A stretch of DNA of 19,085 nucleotides, taken from assembly GCA_049522565.1 (NCBI GenBank), contig JBEKNT010000090.1:1-19085 (forward strand), given 5' to 3'. Position 1 is the first letter of the stretch; each line of letters begins with the position of its first letter. Made by a program: the position numbers and the translations under genes. The stretch is from JASHVB01 sp049522565 (GTDB lineage Bacteria; Pseudomonadota; Alphaproteobacteria; Acetobacterales; Acetobacteraceae). A model generated the notes under the pieces. It did no database searches. It saw only the letters and a program-made list of their open reading frames with translations, and was not told where the DNA came from. Positions 6,927 to 15,392 of this stretch are shown one piece after another.

Positions 6927-9044
6927 ATGTCCGCCATCATGCCCGACTCAGCCTCGCGCTTCTCCGGCCTCACGCCACTGCTCTCGCCACGGTCGATCGC
7001 CGTGCTCGGCGCCTCGTCCGACCCGACGCGCATCGGCGGCCGGCCGATCGCCTACCTGAAGGCGCAAGGCTTCAAGGGCGCGATCTATCCGGTGAACCCC
7101 AACCGCGCCGAGGTGCAGGGGCTGCAAGCCTACCCCTCGGTCGCGTCGCTGCCGGAAACGCCGGACGTGGCGATCGTCGCGGTCGGCGCCGAGATCGCCC
7201 CCCAGGCGGTGGAAGATCTGGCGAAGCGCGGCACCAAGGCGGCGCTGATGTTCACCGCCGGCTTTGCCGAAGTGGACGATGCCGGCGCGGACGTGCAGCG
7301 CCAGATGGTCGCCGTCGCGCGCGCGCACGGAATGCGCATCCTGGGGCCGAACTGCCTCGGCGTGTTCGACGCCCGCACGTCGTACTACGCGACGTTCTCC
7401 TCGTCGTTCGATTCCGGCTGGCCGGTGCTGGGACGCATCGGCATCGCCTCGCAGTCCGGCGCCTACGGCACGCATCTCTACACGCTGGCGCGCAATCGCG
7501 GCATCGGCGCCTCGCTCTGCATCATGACCGGCAACGAGGCCGACGTGACGGTGGGCGAATGCATCGGCTGGTTGGCGGAAAACCCCGAGGTGGACGTGAT
7601 CGCCACCTACCTCGAAGGCATCCGCGAGGCGCCGAACCTGATCGCCGCGCTGGAAGTCGCGAAGGCGGCGAAGAAGCCGGTGGTGATGCAGAAGGTCGGG
7701 CGCAGCGAACTCGGCGGCAAGGCGGCGAAGTCGCACACCGCCTCGATCGCCGGCGACGACGCGGTGACCGAGGCGGTGATGCGCGAATTCGGCGTGATGC
7801 GCGCGCGCAATTCCGAGGAGATGCTGGACATCGCGCATACCGCGACCCGCAAGATCTATCCGGTGAAGAACACGCTGGGCGTCATCACCGTGTCGGGCGG
7901 CGCCGGCGTGCTGATCAGCGACGTCGCCAGCGACGTTGGCCTGGCGATGCCGGAGATGCCGGAGGCGACGCAGAAATACCTGCGCGAGCTGGTGCCGTTC
8001 TGCGCGCCGCGCAATCCGGTGGATGCCACCGCGCAGATGGGCAACGACGTCACGCTGATCAGCAAGTTCGCCGAGGCCGTGGTGCATGACGGCGGCTACG
8101 CGACGATACTCGGCTTCTTCAGCATGACCGCGTCGTCGCGCCGCTGGCCGATGATCCGCGAGCAATTGAACCTGGTGCGGCAGAAATACCTCGATCGGCT
8201 CTACGTCTTGTCGGTGATCGTACCGCCGGACCGGCGCGACGAGCTGGAGCAGGACGGCTGGGTGGTGCATGAGGACCCGACGCGGGCGGTGATCGCGATC
8301 GATGCGATGGGCCGCTTCGGCGCCGCGTTTGCCGCGCCGCCGGGAATCGCGCCGCCGGTGGTGCACCCGGTGACGTTGCCTGCTGCGACGCCCTCGGAAG
8401 CCGAGGCGAAGCTGCTTCTGGCGGCGGCGGGTATTACGTCGGCGCCGGAACAGGCCTGCGCCAGCGTCGAGGAGGCGGTGGCCGCGGCGGAGCTGTTCGG
8501 CTTCCCGGTGGTGATGAAAATCCTCTCCCCCGACATCCTGCACAAATCGGAAATCGGCGGCGTGCTGTTGAACATCACCGACGATGCCGCGGTACGCGAC
8601 GGCTACGACCTGCTGCTGGCGCGGGCGAAGCGTGCCGCGCCGGACGCGCGCATCGAGGGCGTGCTGGTGGCGAAGCAGTTGCAGGGCGGCGTGGAGTGCA
8701 TCCTGGGCATCCACCGTGATCCGGTGTTCGGCCCGATCGCGATGTTCGGGTTGGGCGGCATCTTTGTCGAGGTGATGAAGGACGTGGTGTTCCGCCGCTG
8801 TCCGTTCGGCGCCGACGTGGCGGAGGCGATGATCCGCTCGATCAAGGGGGCGCCGCTGCTGCTGGGCGCGCGCGGCCGGCCGCCGGTGGACCTCCATGCG
8901 CTGGCGCAGATGCTGGCGCGGCTGTCCGCGTTCGCGGTGGCGGCGGGACCGCGGCTGCAATCGATCGACCTGAACCCGGTGTTCGCCATGCCGGAAGGGC
9001 ACGGGGCGTTCGCGGTGGATGCGGTGATCGAGGTGGGCGACTGA
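6927..9044 (+). CDS. Acyl-CoA synthetase (NDP-forming), acetate--CoA ligase family
   Basis: The product is 705 residues in the standard order of the ADP-forming acetyl/acyl-CoA synthetase superfamily. A CoA-binding Rossmann domain (about 18-150) has VLGASSDPTRIGGRP and GPNCLG. A succinyl-CoA-ligase-like domain (about 165-300) has ASQSGAYG and the phosphohistidine motif KSHTASIAG (His270). A linker is followed by an ATP-grasp domain (about 485-700) with KILSPDILHKSEIGGV and GLGGIFVEVMKDV. The enzyme interconverts an acyl-CoA, ADP and phosphate with a free acid, CoA and ATP through a phosphohistidine. The acyl substrate is unknown. Start choice: ATG 6927 has GGGGGA touching it, while ATG 6939 has the same element 12 bases upstream, so either is possible. 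The gene stands alone, with an EAL gene 101 bases downstream. Confidence 0.92.
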   Translation: MSAIMPDSASRFSGLTPLLSPRSIAVLGASSDPTRIGGRPIAYLKAQGFKGAIYPVNPNRAEVQGLQAYPSVASLPETPDVAIVAVGAEIAPQAVEDLAKRGTKAALMFTAGFAEVDDAGADVQRQMVAVARAHGMRILGPNCLGVFDARTSYYATFSSSFDSGWPVLGRIGIASQSGAYGTHLYTLARNRGIGASLCIMTGNEADVTVGECIGWLAENPEVDVIATYLEGIREAPNLIAALEVAKAAKKPVVMQKVGRSELGGKAAKSHTASIAGDDAVTEAVMREFGVMRARNSEEMLDIAHTATRKIYPVKNTLGVITVSGGAGVLISDVASDVGLAMPEMPEATQKYLRELVPFCAPRNPVDATAQMGNDVTLISKFAEAVVHDGGYATILGFFSMTASSRRWPMIREQLNLVRQKYLDRLYVLSVIVPPDRRDELEQDGWVVHEDPTRAVIAIDAMGRFGAAFAAPPGIAPPVVHPVTLPAATPSEAEAKLLLAAAGITSAPEQACASVEEAVAAAELFGFPVVMKILSPDILHKSEIGGVLLNITDDAAVRDGYDLLLARAKRAAPDARIEGVLVAKQLQGGVECILGIHRDPVFGPIAMFGLGGIFVEVMKDVVFRRCPFGADVAEAMIRSIKGAPLLLGARGRPPVDLHALAQMLARLSAFAVAAGPRLQSIDLNPVFAMPEGHGAFAVDAVIEVGD

Positions 9045-9145
9045 CGCTTGCCCACGCCGCCACCCGCGCCGCAGATTGCCCGCCCGCCGTTCATCCCGCG
9101 TCAACCCTTCGGGGCGATGATGGCGGGGAACGCTGGACAGGCCCA

Positions 9146-10729
9146 ATGCCCGAGCCCGCCGTCCTCGACCGCTCCTTGTCGCGCGAGCGCCTGCTGACCT
9201 TCGCCTTCGCCGCCGCGGAACTGCTGGTGGAGATCGGGCCGGACTCCAGCATCACCTGGGCGGCCGGCGCCTTCCCCGCGCGTTTCGGCGAGCCGGCGGA
9301 ACGCTTTGTCGGACGCCCGTTGAGCAGCCTGATCGCGCCGGCCGATCGCGATGCCTTGGGCCGCACGCTGATGAATGCCGCGCTGTGCGGCCACGTGCCC
9401 CCGGTCTTGCTGCGGCTGAGCGATGCCGGCGGCACGCCCTGTGCCCTCGCGGCCTTGATCCTGCCGGGCGTGCAGCGCCGCTTATGCGTGACGCTCGGGC
9501 CGGTGCCGGTCGCCCCGCCGGCAAGCGCCGCGGTGCCGCAGCCCGCGTCGGTGTTCGCCAAGGAGCTTGAGGCCCGGCTGCGCGGCAAACAGCCGGGGGC
9601 GTTGGCGCTGCTCGACGTGAAGGGCTGGCCGGCCGCGACGGACGACGCGAGCCAGCAGCAGCGCGGCGCCTTGCGCGATGCGGTCGGCGAAGCGCTCGCC
9701 AGCGTGGCCGGTCCGGGCACCATGGTTGGCGAGGTCGCCGACGGCCGCTATGGCGTGCTGAGCCAGCGGCAGATCGACATCGCCATGCTTGCCTCCGGCC
9801 TGGAGTCGCTGATGCAGGCCCGGCCGGATGGCCAGTCCCTGTCGGTTGACAGCCAGTCGATCGGCCTGTCCGCGCCGGGGATGCAGCCGGCGCAGGCCAC
9901 GCGGGCGCTGCGCTTTGCCCTGGCGAGGTTCGCCGCGAGTGGGGCTGCCGCCGTGGCGGCCAGCGGCTTTGCCGCCGGCCTTGCCGGCTTCATTGCGCAG
10001 ACCCAGGGCCAGACCGCGGCGCTGCGCCAGGTGATCGCCGATCGGCGGTTCGACGTGCTGTACCAGCCGGTGGTCGCGCTGCGCAGCCGGGCCGTGCACC
10101 ACTACGAGGCGCTGCTGCGCCCGACCCCGATGGCCGGTGCGCCGTGGCAGACCACGCAGGAGTTCGTCACCTGCGCCGAGGCGCTGGGCCTCGCCGAGGA
10201 GCTGGACCTGGCGGTGTTGCAGCATGTGCTCGCGGCGCTCGATCGGGCGCCGGGCTGTTCCATTGCGGCGAACATTTCCGGTCAGTCGATGGAGAGCGAG
10301 AAATTCCGCCGGCGCCTGCTGCAACTGCTGCCGGCCGGGTCGTATCGCCGGCTGCTGATCGAGCTGACCGAAACGGCCGAGATCGTCGACGTCGCCATCG
10401 CCGCCGCCACGCTGCAGCGGTTGCGAGAGCAGAATATCGGCGTGTGCCTGGACGATTTCGGGGCGGGTGCCGCCGCCTTTCGCTATCTGCGCGACTTTCC
10501 GGTGGACTACCTGAAGATCGACGGCGCCTACGTGCTGGGCGCCTTGCGTGGCGAGCGCGAGCGGAATGTCGTCACGTCGATGCTCGACCTGGCGCGCTCG
10601 GTGGGGGCCGAGACGATCGCCGAGGCAATCGAAACCCGGGAGCTGGCCCGGCTGATGGAAGAATTGGGCTGCATGTTCGGGCAAGGGTGGCTGTTCGGCA
10701 AGGCGGCCCCGTTGCCGGGGACGGCGTGA
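9146..10729 (+). CDS. EAL-domain protein (candidate c-di-GMP phosphodiesterase) with PAS-like and vestigial GGDEF-like regions
   Basis: The product is 527 residues. Residues about 30-120 look PAS-like (SITWAAGAFPARFG, then VGRPLSSLIAPADRDAL). Residues about 150-290 follow the pattern of a GGDEF fold (ALALLDVKGW, LRDAVGEALASV, VGEVADGRYGVL), but the GGDEF signature is gone, so it should not make c-di-GMP. Residues about 297-522 are a complete EAL domain. The metal and catalytic set is present: Glu321 (YEALLRP), Asn376 (ANISGQS), Glu406 (ELTE), Asp436 and Asp437 (LDDFGAG), Lys457 (YLKIDG), Glu493 (AEAIET) and Gln513 (GQGWLFG). Activity that hydrolyses c-di-GMP to pGpG is therefore plausible, with the N-terminal parts as a sensor. 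There is no membrane segment, so it is cytoplasmic. It converges on the cyclase-TIR gene. Confidence 0.9.
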   Translation: MPEPAVLDRSLSRERLLTFAFAAAELLVEIGPDSSITWAAGAFPARFGEPAERFVGRPLSSLIAPADRDALGRTLMNAALCGHVPPVLLRLSDAGGTPCALAALILPGVQRRLCVTLGPVPVAPPASAAVPQPASVFAKELEARLRGKQPGALALLDVKGWPAATDDASQQQRGALRDAVGEALASVAGPGTMVGEVADGRYGVLSQRQIDIAMLASGLESLMQARPDGQSLSVDSQSIGLSAPGMQPAQATRALRFALARFAASGAAAVAASGFAAGLAGFIAQTQGQTAALRQVIADRRFDVLYQPVVALRSRAVHHYEALLRPTPMAGAPWQTTQEFVTCAEALGLAEELDLAVLQHVLAALDRAPGCSIAANISGQSMESEKFRRRLLQLLPAGSYRRLLIELTETAEIVDVAIAAATLQRLREQNIGVCLDDFGAGAAAFRYLRDFPVDYLKIDGAYVLGALRGERERNVVTSMLDLARSVGAETIAEAIETRELARLMEELGCMFGQGWLFGKAAPLPGTA

Positions 10730-10861
10730 GCGCTGGTGGGGCGGCGTGATGGCGTGGATGCGCCGCACCGGGGCCCGGAGCGCGGGGCGTGTTGCGCCGC
10801 CGGCCGGTGGTCAACGCGCAACGACAGCCGGCCCGGGGATCGAAGCGTAAGGACCGCCAGG
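10730..10861. other. Convergent gap between the EAL gene and the cyclase-TIR gene
   Basis: These 132 GC-rich bases hold no gene and no clear intrinsic terminator for either convergent transcript. Confidence 0.35.
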
Positions 10862-12880
10862 TCAGTCACTCAGGGATTGCATCGAGAAAGGCACGCGGCC
10901 CGACGGCACGGTCACACGTCCTTGCTTGATTTCGTCTACCAGCGACCGGATCTCGGCGGCAAACGAGGGGTCGAAGGTGGCGGGCACGTCGATATAGGAG
11001 ATGCCTGTCAGGAAATCGGCGATCGGGGCACCGCCTATTCGGAGCGGCAGCAGGTTGCGCTCACCCACGAACGCCGCCTTGCGGAAGGACACCTCGCGTT
11101 CGACCCAGGTTTCCTCTCCCATCCGCCGTTTGCGCTCGAGCAGGTGGGTGTTCAGCACAACAAACAGCAGCGAGGCAGCGATCGCGCCGGCGAGGTATCG
11201 GGAAAAGCTCCTGCCAGGAGCCACCGTGTCCAGGTAGACGGTCAGTCCCTGGGACAGCAAAGCAGACTTCGTCGCGATGGCCAGGTTATGGTCCTCGACG
11301 GCAAATGAGATGAATACATCGTATTCGAATGTACGGGCCACTGCCCGGCCAAGTTGGCTCATGATGTGGTCCAACCTTTCCGGTCCCCATTGGGCGAATC
11401 CCGACTCTTCAATATGGACCAGCGTCGCGCTTGGGGAGCGCACGTTGTAGCTGCCGAAACGGCTGACGATGCGGTTGGGAAAGTCGACGATGACCGGAGC
11501 GAGCGCGGAACCTTCGACATAACCCGCCGCGGGCATGCCCAGCGTATGCTTCGCCAACGTGCCGCTTGCAAGGATATAGAGACCAGGCCCGGCGAACAGT
11601 TCATGCGATGCGTCGATCTGGTCGCCTGCCGAGAAATCAAGGCGGCGGGAAAATGGATAGAGAAATTCCCATGGCTGGCTCACGTTGCCCAGGGGGCCGG
11701 GTTGCGATTGATCGAGACCGATGAGATAGTCAGCGTGGTTGCAAACGTAATCCAGAACGCGGATGTCGATGAAGGTATTCAGCGCTTGGCTGAACCTGGC
11801 ATTCTTGCGATGCATCGTGAGGAATCGGCGCAGGTTCTGGTGACTGAAGGACAACAACGAAACCGTCCCGATGGCTTGCAATGTTGCCGTGCGTTTGGCC
11901 CTCAGGGCAACGGCAAGCTCGCCGACGACATCGCCGGGCCCAAAAGTCAGGTCCTGAACGAATTGGGAGGGCGAGGCCGGCTCGGCTTCAGGCGCTGCGA
12001 CGGCAAGCGCAAGCTCGCCCCGCAGGACCACGAACATGGTGTCGCCGGCGTCATCCTGGTTGCAGAGTACTTCGCCATCGCGCCGCTCGACCAGTTCGGC
12101 CGACACAACGAATGACAGAAAGGACGGGGGATCAATAATCGAAAACAGCGATGAGCGGGCGATGCTTCGGCCGGTTTTCTGGGGCACCAGCTCGCCGTAG
12201 TGGCCAAGGACTGCGTTCGTGATAACCGTGGTCGCTTCCGGGTCGCCCGAGTTGGTCTGGATGATGCGTCGCGCGTAAAAGATCACGTCCCATGGTGCGT
12301 GCGCCGTCATGGCCTCGTTCAGCATGGCGCGATCGGATCGGTGCAACGGCATCCAGGACGAACCCGGTACGCCTTCGAGGGAGCAGAGACAGACTCGCGT
12401 CATCCGGAAATGCTTCAGGTAGACAAAGCGAGGGTCGTGGAATCGAAGACCGGCGCCGGAGATCGTGGCAAAGAACTCCGCGAACGATGTCGTTACAATA
12501 ATTGCCTCGGAGGACGCGACCTCCAGCAGGCTGCCACAAAGATTGATGCCGTCGCCCACGAGCTGCACCCGTCCGTCCGCGCCGCGGACCGTGCTGGCCA
12601 TGCCGACGTGCCCGACTATTCGCAGCGCTGCGGTGAATTCAGACGACCAGTCCCTTAGTTTTCGTATGACGTTTGGGACGCCTTCGACAGCGCCCGCCGG
12701 CGTGAACGCGATGTGCCCGCCATCGCCGCCCGACGCCCATAAGGGCGCGTCGGCTCCCGGCGCGCTGATAACAGCACCGACAAGGTCGTTAAGCGTCGCC
12801 ACCCGCTCGACCTGTTTGGCGTGATCGGCCTCGGAAGCGTGAGAGCTGATGTCAAATGAAACGAACACAAACTGTGCCAT
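10862..12880 (-). CDS. Fused nucleotide cyclase-like / cyclic-nucleotide-binding / TIR protein (single-chain Pycsar-like)
   Basis: The product is 672 residues with no signal or membrane segment. Residues about 1-170 resemble a class III cyclase catalytic domain. FVSFDIS (Asp10) and SGGDGGHIAF (Asp53) match the two metal aspartates, and LVGDGINLCGSLL matches the VNxAxR region, with Asn113 kept and the Arg position as Ser117. Residues about 243-385 are a cyclic-nucleotide-binding domain, with GDTMFVVLRGELAL and the phosphate cassette GDVVGELAVALRAKRTATL (Glu321; Arg327, Lys329 or Arg330 nearby). Residues about 403-515 look like a second, degenerate domain of that fold. Residues about 519-655 are a TIR domain (EYDVFISFAVED) with the catalytic-type glutamate in TWVERE (Glu596, W+4 as in SARM1). 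In Pycsar, a separate cyclase makes cCMP or cUMP that activates a TIR effector to destroy NAD+. Here all parts are on one chain, and defence is inferred. Base composition looks less GC-rich than that of its neighbours. The ribosome-binding site is weak. Confidence 0.85.
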   Translation of the reverse strand: MAQFVFVSFDISSHASEADHAKQVERVATLNDLVGAVISAPGADAPLWASGGDGGHIAFTPAGAVEGVPNVIRKLRDWSSEFTAALRIVGHVGMASTVRGADGRVQLVGDGINLCGSLLEVASSEAIIVTTSFAEFFATISGAGLRFHDPRFVYLKHFRMTRVCLCSLEGVPGSSWMPLHRSDRAMLNEAMTAHAPWDVIFYARRIIQTNSGDPEATTVITNAVLGHYGELVPQKTGRSIARSSLFSIIDPPSFLSFVVSAELVERRDGEVLCNQDDAGDTMFVVLRGELALAVAAPEAEPASPSQFVQDLTFGPGDVVGELAVALRAKRTATLQAIGTVSLLSFSHQNLRRFLTMHRKNARFSQALNTFIDIRVLDYVCNHADYLIGLDQSQPGPLGNVSQPWEFLYPFSRRLDFSAGDQIDASHELFAGPGLYILASGTLAKHTLGMPAAGYVEGSALAPVIVDFPNRIVSRFGSYNVRSPSATLVHIEESGFAQWGPERLDHIMSQLGRAVARTFEYDVFISFAVEDHNLAIATKSALLSQGLTVYLDTVAPGRSFSRYLAGAIAASLLFVVLNTHLLERKRRMGEETWVEREVSFRKAAFVGERNLLPLRIGGAPIADFLTGISYIDVPATFDPSFAAEIRSLVDEIKQGRVTVPSGRVPFSMQSLSD

Positions 12881-13114
12881 CTGTGCCCCGCTGCGTGACG
12901 GTCCTCACCGAAAAGCGGTAACGCCCGGGAGCTTACCAGTGCCGCATGTTGCGCGAAAGCGAGCAATGTCGCGGGCGACGGAGCCCTTCGCTGCGGTAGC
13001 GCTGTCGCGAGCGCTGCGAATTGCCGGGGTGGCCGCGTTCTGATTGCGTGTTGGACGGCAACACCCGGCGAGCGGCGATACGCCCGGTCAGTGGCGACAC
13101 GGCAACCCGGACCC
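12881..13114. promoter_or_regulatory. Upstream region of the cyclase-TIR gene / downstream of uup
   Basis: These 234 bases separate two minus-strand genes and presumably hold the promoter of the cyclase-TIR gene. The repeated palindrome AGCGCT occurs at 12998-13003 and 13010-13015, with TTCGC (12988-12992) and GCGAA (13016-13020) outside it. It could be an operator or a terminator for uup. No clear -35/-10 pair is visible. Confidence 0.35.
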
Positions 13115-14965
13115 TCACCCCTCGATCTCCTCCCGGAGCATCTCCAGCGCCAGCCATTGCTCTTCCGCCGCTGCAAGTTCCGCCTGCGCCGTGCCCAGCG
13201 CTTGCGTCGTCGCGGCGAACCGGGCCGAATCACGCGCATACAGGTCGGGATCGGTCAGCGCCGCAGTCAGCCGGCTCACGTCTTCTTGCAGCGCCCCGAT
13301 CCGTGCCGGCAGCGTGTCCAAGGTGTGGCGGTCCTTGAATGTCATCCGTCGCGGCCGACCGGCGGGAACCGGCCTCGCCTCCGACATTGCCCGCGCCTCG
13401 GCGGCCGGCCGCGGCTTCGCAGCCGTGCGAGCACTTGCGCCCGCACCCACCTCCGGCGTCGCCGGCCCACGCTGGGTCAGCATGTCGGAGTAACCACCGG
13501 CGTATTCGATCCAGCGCCCGTCGCCCTCCGCGGCGATCACCGAGGTCACCACGCGGTCCAGGAAGTCTCGGTCGTGGCTGACCAGCAGCACCGTGCCGGC
13601 GTACTCGGCCAGCCGCTCCTGCAGCAGGTCCAGCGTCTCCAGGTCCAGGTCGTTGGTCGGCTCGTCCAGCACCAGCAGGTTGGACGGGCGGGCGAAGGCG
13701 CGCGCCAGGGTCAGCCGCCCACGCTCGCCGCCGGACAGCACGCCGACCGGGGTGTTCGCCTGTTCCGGCCCGAACAGGAAGTCCTTCATGTAGCCGACCA
13801 CGTGCCGGCGCTGGCCGCCCACCTCCACCTGGTCGCCGGCGCCGCCGGTCAGCGTCTGGCTGAGCGTCAACCCGGGATCCAGCGTTTCCCGCCTTTGGTC
13901 CAGCGTCACCTGGGCAAGGTTGGTGCCGAGCCTGATGTCCCCCGCATCGGGTGCCAGCGCCCCGGTCAGCAGGTTCAACAGCGTGGTCTTGCCGGCGCCG
14001 TTCGGCCCGACGATGCCCACCCGGTCGCCGCGCAGGATGCGGGTGGAAAAGTCCCGCACGATCAAACGGTTGCCATAGGCCTTCGTCACGCCATCGGCGG
14101 CCACCACCAACTGGCCGGAAAGTTCGCCCTTGGCGATCTCCAGCCGCACCGTGCCCAGCGCGGCCCGCCGCTCGCGGCGCTGCTTGCGCAGGGCGTGCAG
14201 TTCCCCCAGGCGGCGGACGTTGCGCTTGCGCCGGGCGGTGACGCCGTAGCGCAGCCAGTCCTCCTCCATCACGATCTTCCGCCCCAGCTTGTGCCGGTCG
14301 GTCTCCTCCTGCTCCAGCACCGCGTCGCGCCAGGGTTCGAATCCCGCAAAGCCTCGATCCAGCGTGCGGGTCATGCCGCGGTCCAGCCAGACGGTGGCAC
14401 GCGAGATCCGCTCCAGCAGCCGCCGGTCATGGCTGATCAGCACGATCCCCGATCGCATCCCGGCCAGCTCCTGCTCCAGCCACTCGATGCCGGGCAGGTC
14501 CAGGTGGTTGGTCGGCTCATCGAGCAGCAGAATGTCGGGGGAGGGGGCCAGGACTCGGGCCAGCGCGGCGCGACGGGCCTCGCCGCCGGACAGGGTGGCG
14601 GGGGGTTCGTCGCCGGTCAGCCCGAGTTGCTCCAGCAGGTAGCGGGCGCGGTGGTGGTCGGCGTCGGCCTCGGTAACCAAGCCTGCCTCGACATAGGCGA
14701 GGGTGGTGGCGAAGGAGGCAAAATCCGGCTCCTGCGGCAGGTAGCGGATGGTGGCGCCCGGCTGGACGAAGCGGCGGCCGGCGTCGGGCGGCATCAGACC
14801 GGCGGCGATGCGCAACAGCGTGGATTTGCCGGAGCCGTTGCGTCCGACCAGGCAGACCCGGTCGCCGGGCGCGACGGCGAGGCCCGCGCCGGCCAGCAGG
14901 GGCGTGGTGCCGAAGGTCAGGCTGATGTCCTGGAGCAAGAGGGCAGGGGGCATGGGCGAGGGCAT
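13115..14965 (-). CDS. uup: ABC-F family ATPase, Uup type
   Basis: The product is 616 residues with two ATP-binding cassettes and no membrane segments, the ABC-F layout. The first cassette has GRNGSGKS (41-48), signature LSGGEARR (126-133) and Walker B LLLDEPTNHLD. The second has GPNGAGKT (320-327), LSGGERGR (410-417) and LVLDEPTNDLD. The charged inter-cassette linker (about 215-285, with VTARRKRNVRRLGELHALRKQRR) is the P-site-tRNA-interacting arm of ABC-F proteins. The C-terminal 80 residues form a coiled coil after an Arg-rich spacer, which is the extra DNA-binding-type domain that distinguishes Uup from EttA. ABC-F proteins act on stalled ribosomes, and Uup has also been linked to transposon precise excision in E. 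coli. The start at 14965 has no clear Shine-Dalgarno; Met5 (14953) is an alternative. Confidence 0.92.
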   Translation of the reverse strand: MPSPMPPALLLQDISLTFGTTPLLAGAGLAVAPGDRVCLVGRNGSGKSTLLRIAAGLMPPDAGRRFVQPGATIRYLPQEPDFASFATTLAYVEAGLVTEADADHHRARYLLEQLGLTGDEPPATLSGGEARRAALARVLAPSPDILLLDEPTNHLDLPGIEWLEQELAGMRSGIVLISHDRRLLERISRATVWLDRGMTRTLDRGFAGFEPWRDAVLEQEETDRHKLGRKIVMEEDWLRYGVTARRKRNVRRLGELHALRKQRRERRAALGTVRLEIAKGELSGQLVVAADGVTKAYGNRLIVRDFSTRILRGDRVGIVGPNGAGKTTLLNLLTGALAPDAGDIRLGTNLAQVTLDQRRETLDPGLTLSQTLTGGAGDQVEVGGQRRHVVGYMKDFLFGPEQANTPVGVLSGGERGRLTLARAFARPSNLLVLDEPTNDLDLETLDLLQERLAEYAGTVLLVSHDRDFLDRVVTSVIAAEGDGRWIEYAGGYSDMLTQRGPATPEVGAGASARTAAKPRPAAEARAMSEARPVPAGRPRRMTFKDRHTLDTLPARIGALQEDVSRLTAALTDPDLYARDSARFAATTQALGTAQAELAAAEEQWLALEMLREEIEG

Positions 14966-15002
14966 AGCACGCCAAGCGTCAGTGAGCTTGGGACTCCCCC
15001 AC

Positions 15003-15022
15003 CCACGAGCGGAGAGTCGTGG
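15003..15022 (-). terminator. Hairpin just after the small secreted protein gene
   Basis: CCACGA (15003-15008) pairs with TCGTGG (15017-15022) around an 8-base loop, five bases past the stop of the minus-strand gene. The position fits a terminator for the VOC cluster, but there is no U-tract on the minus strand. Confidence 0.35.
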
Positions 15023-15027
15023 TTCAG

Positions 15028-15330
15028 CTAACGCGGCGTATTGACAACGCCGCTCCCGCCCCCCGCACCGATCACGTCGGATGTACCGCCGCCGTTCGGC
15101 ACCATGACTCCACTGCCGCCGGGCGTCCCCAGCGTCTGGTAATTCGCGGTGCCGCCAGTGGTGACGCCAACGCCCCCTTGCGGAAGCTGGACGACCTGCC
15201 CGGTCCGGCTGGCATCAGGCGCGGTGGGGGTGACCAAAGTATGCGCGCTGTCCTGCGGCGTCGTTTGTGCGAGGGCGGCCTCCGCTATCATCGCCAGGGC
15301 CATCGTCGTCGCGAGCCCTGCTTTGACCAT
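15028..15330 (-). CDS. Small secreted Gly/Thr-rich protein
   Basis: The product is 100 residues. The N-terminus is a Sec signal (MVKAGLATTMALAMIAEA, with likely cleavage after ALA at residue 21). The mature chain is low in complexity, rich in Gly, Thr, Val and Pro, with repeated GG turns (QGGVGVTTGG; GTPGGSGV; GAGGGSGV) and no cysteine. It lies 62 bases after the Gly/Tyr-rich lipoprotein gene on the same strand and may share its transcript. I recognise no family. It is probably periplasmic or extracellular. Confidence 0.65.
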   Translation of the reverse strand: MVKAGLATTMALAMIAEAALAQTTPQDSAHTLVTPTAPDASRTGQVVQLPQGGVGVTTGGTANYQTLGTPGGSGVMVPNGGGTSDVIGAGGGSGVVNTPR

Positions 15331-15392
15331 GTCACGTTCTCCTGCACTGTGCGCAAGCGGAGATCGCGTCCGTGGCGCGCCGCATTTCAGCT

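Noticed and set aside
12849..13043. Plus-strand small frame opposite the start of the cyclase-TIR gene as a possible antisense antitoxin
   Set aside because: It has no Shine-Dalgarno or family resemblance and mostly mirrors the opposite strand's coding sequence and promoter region.
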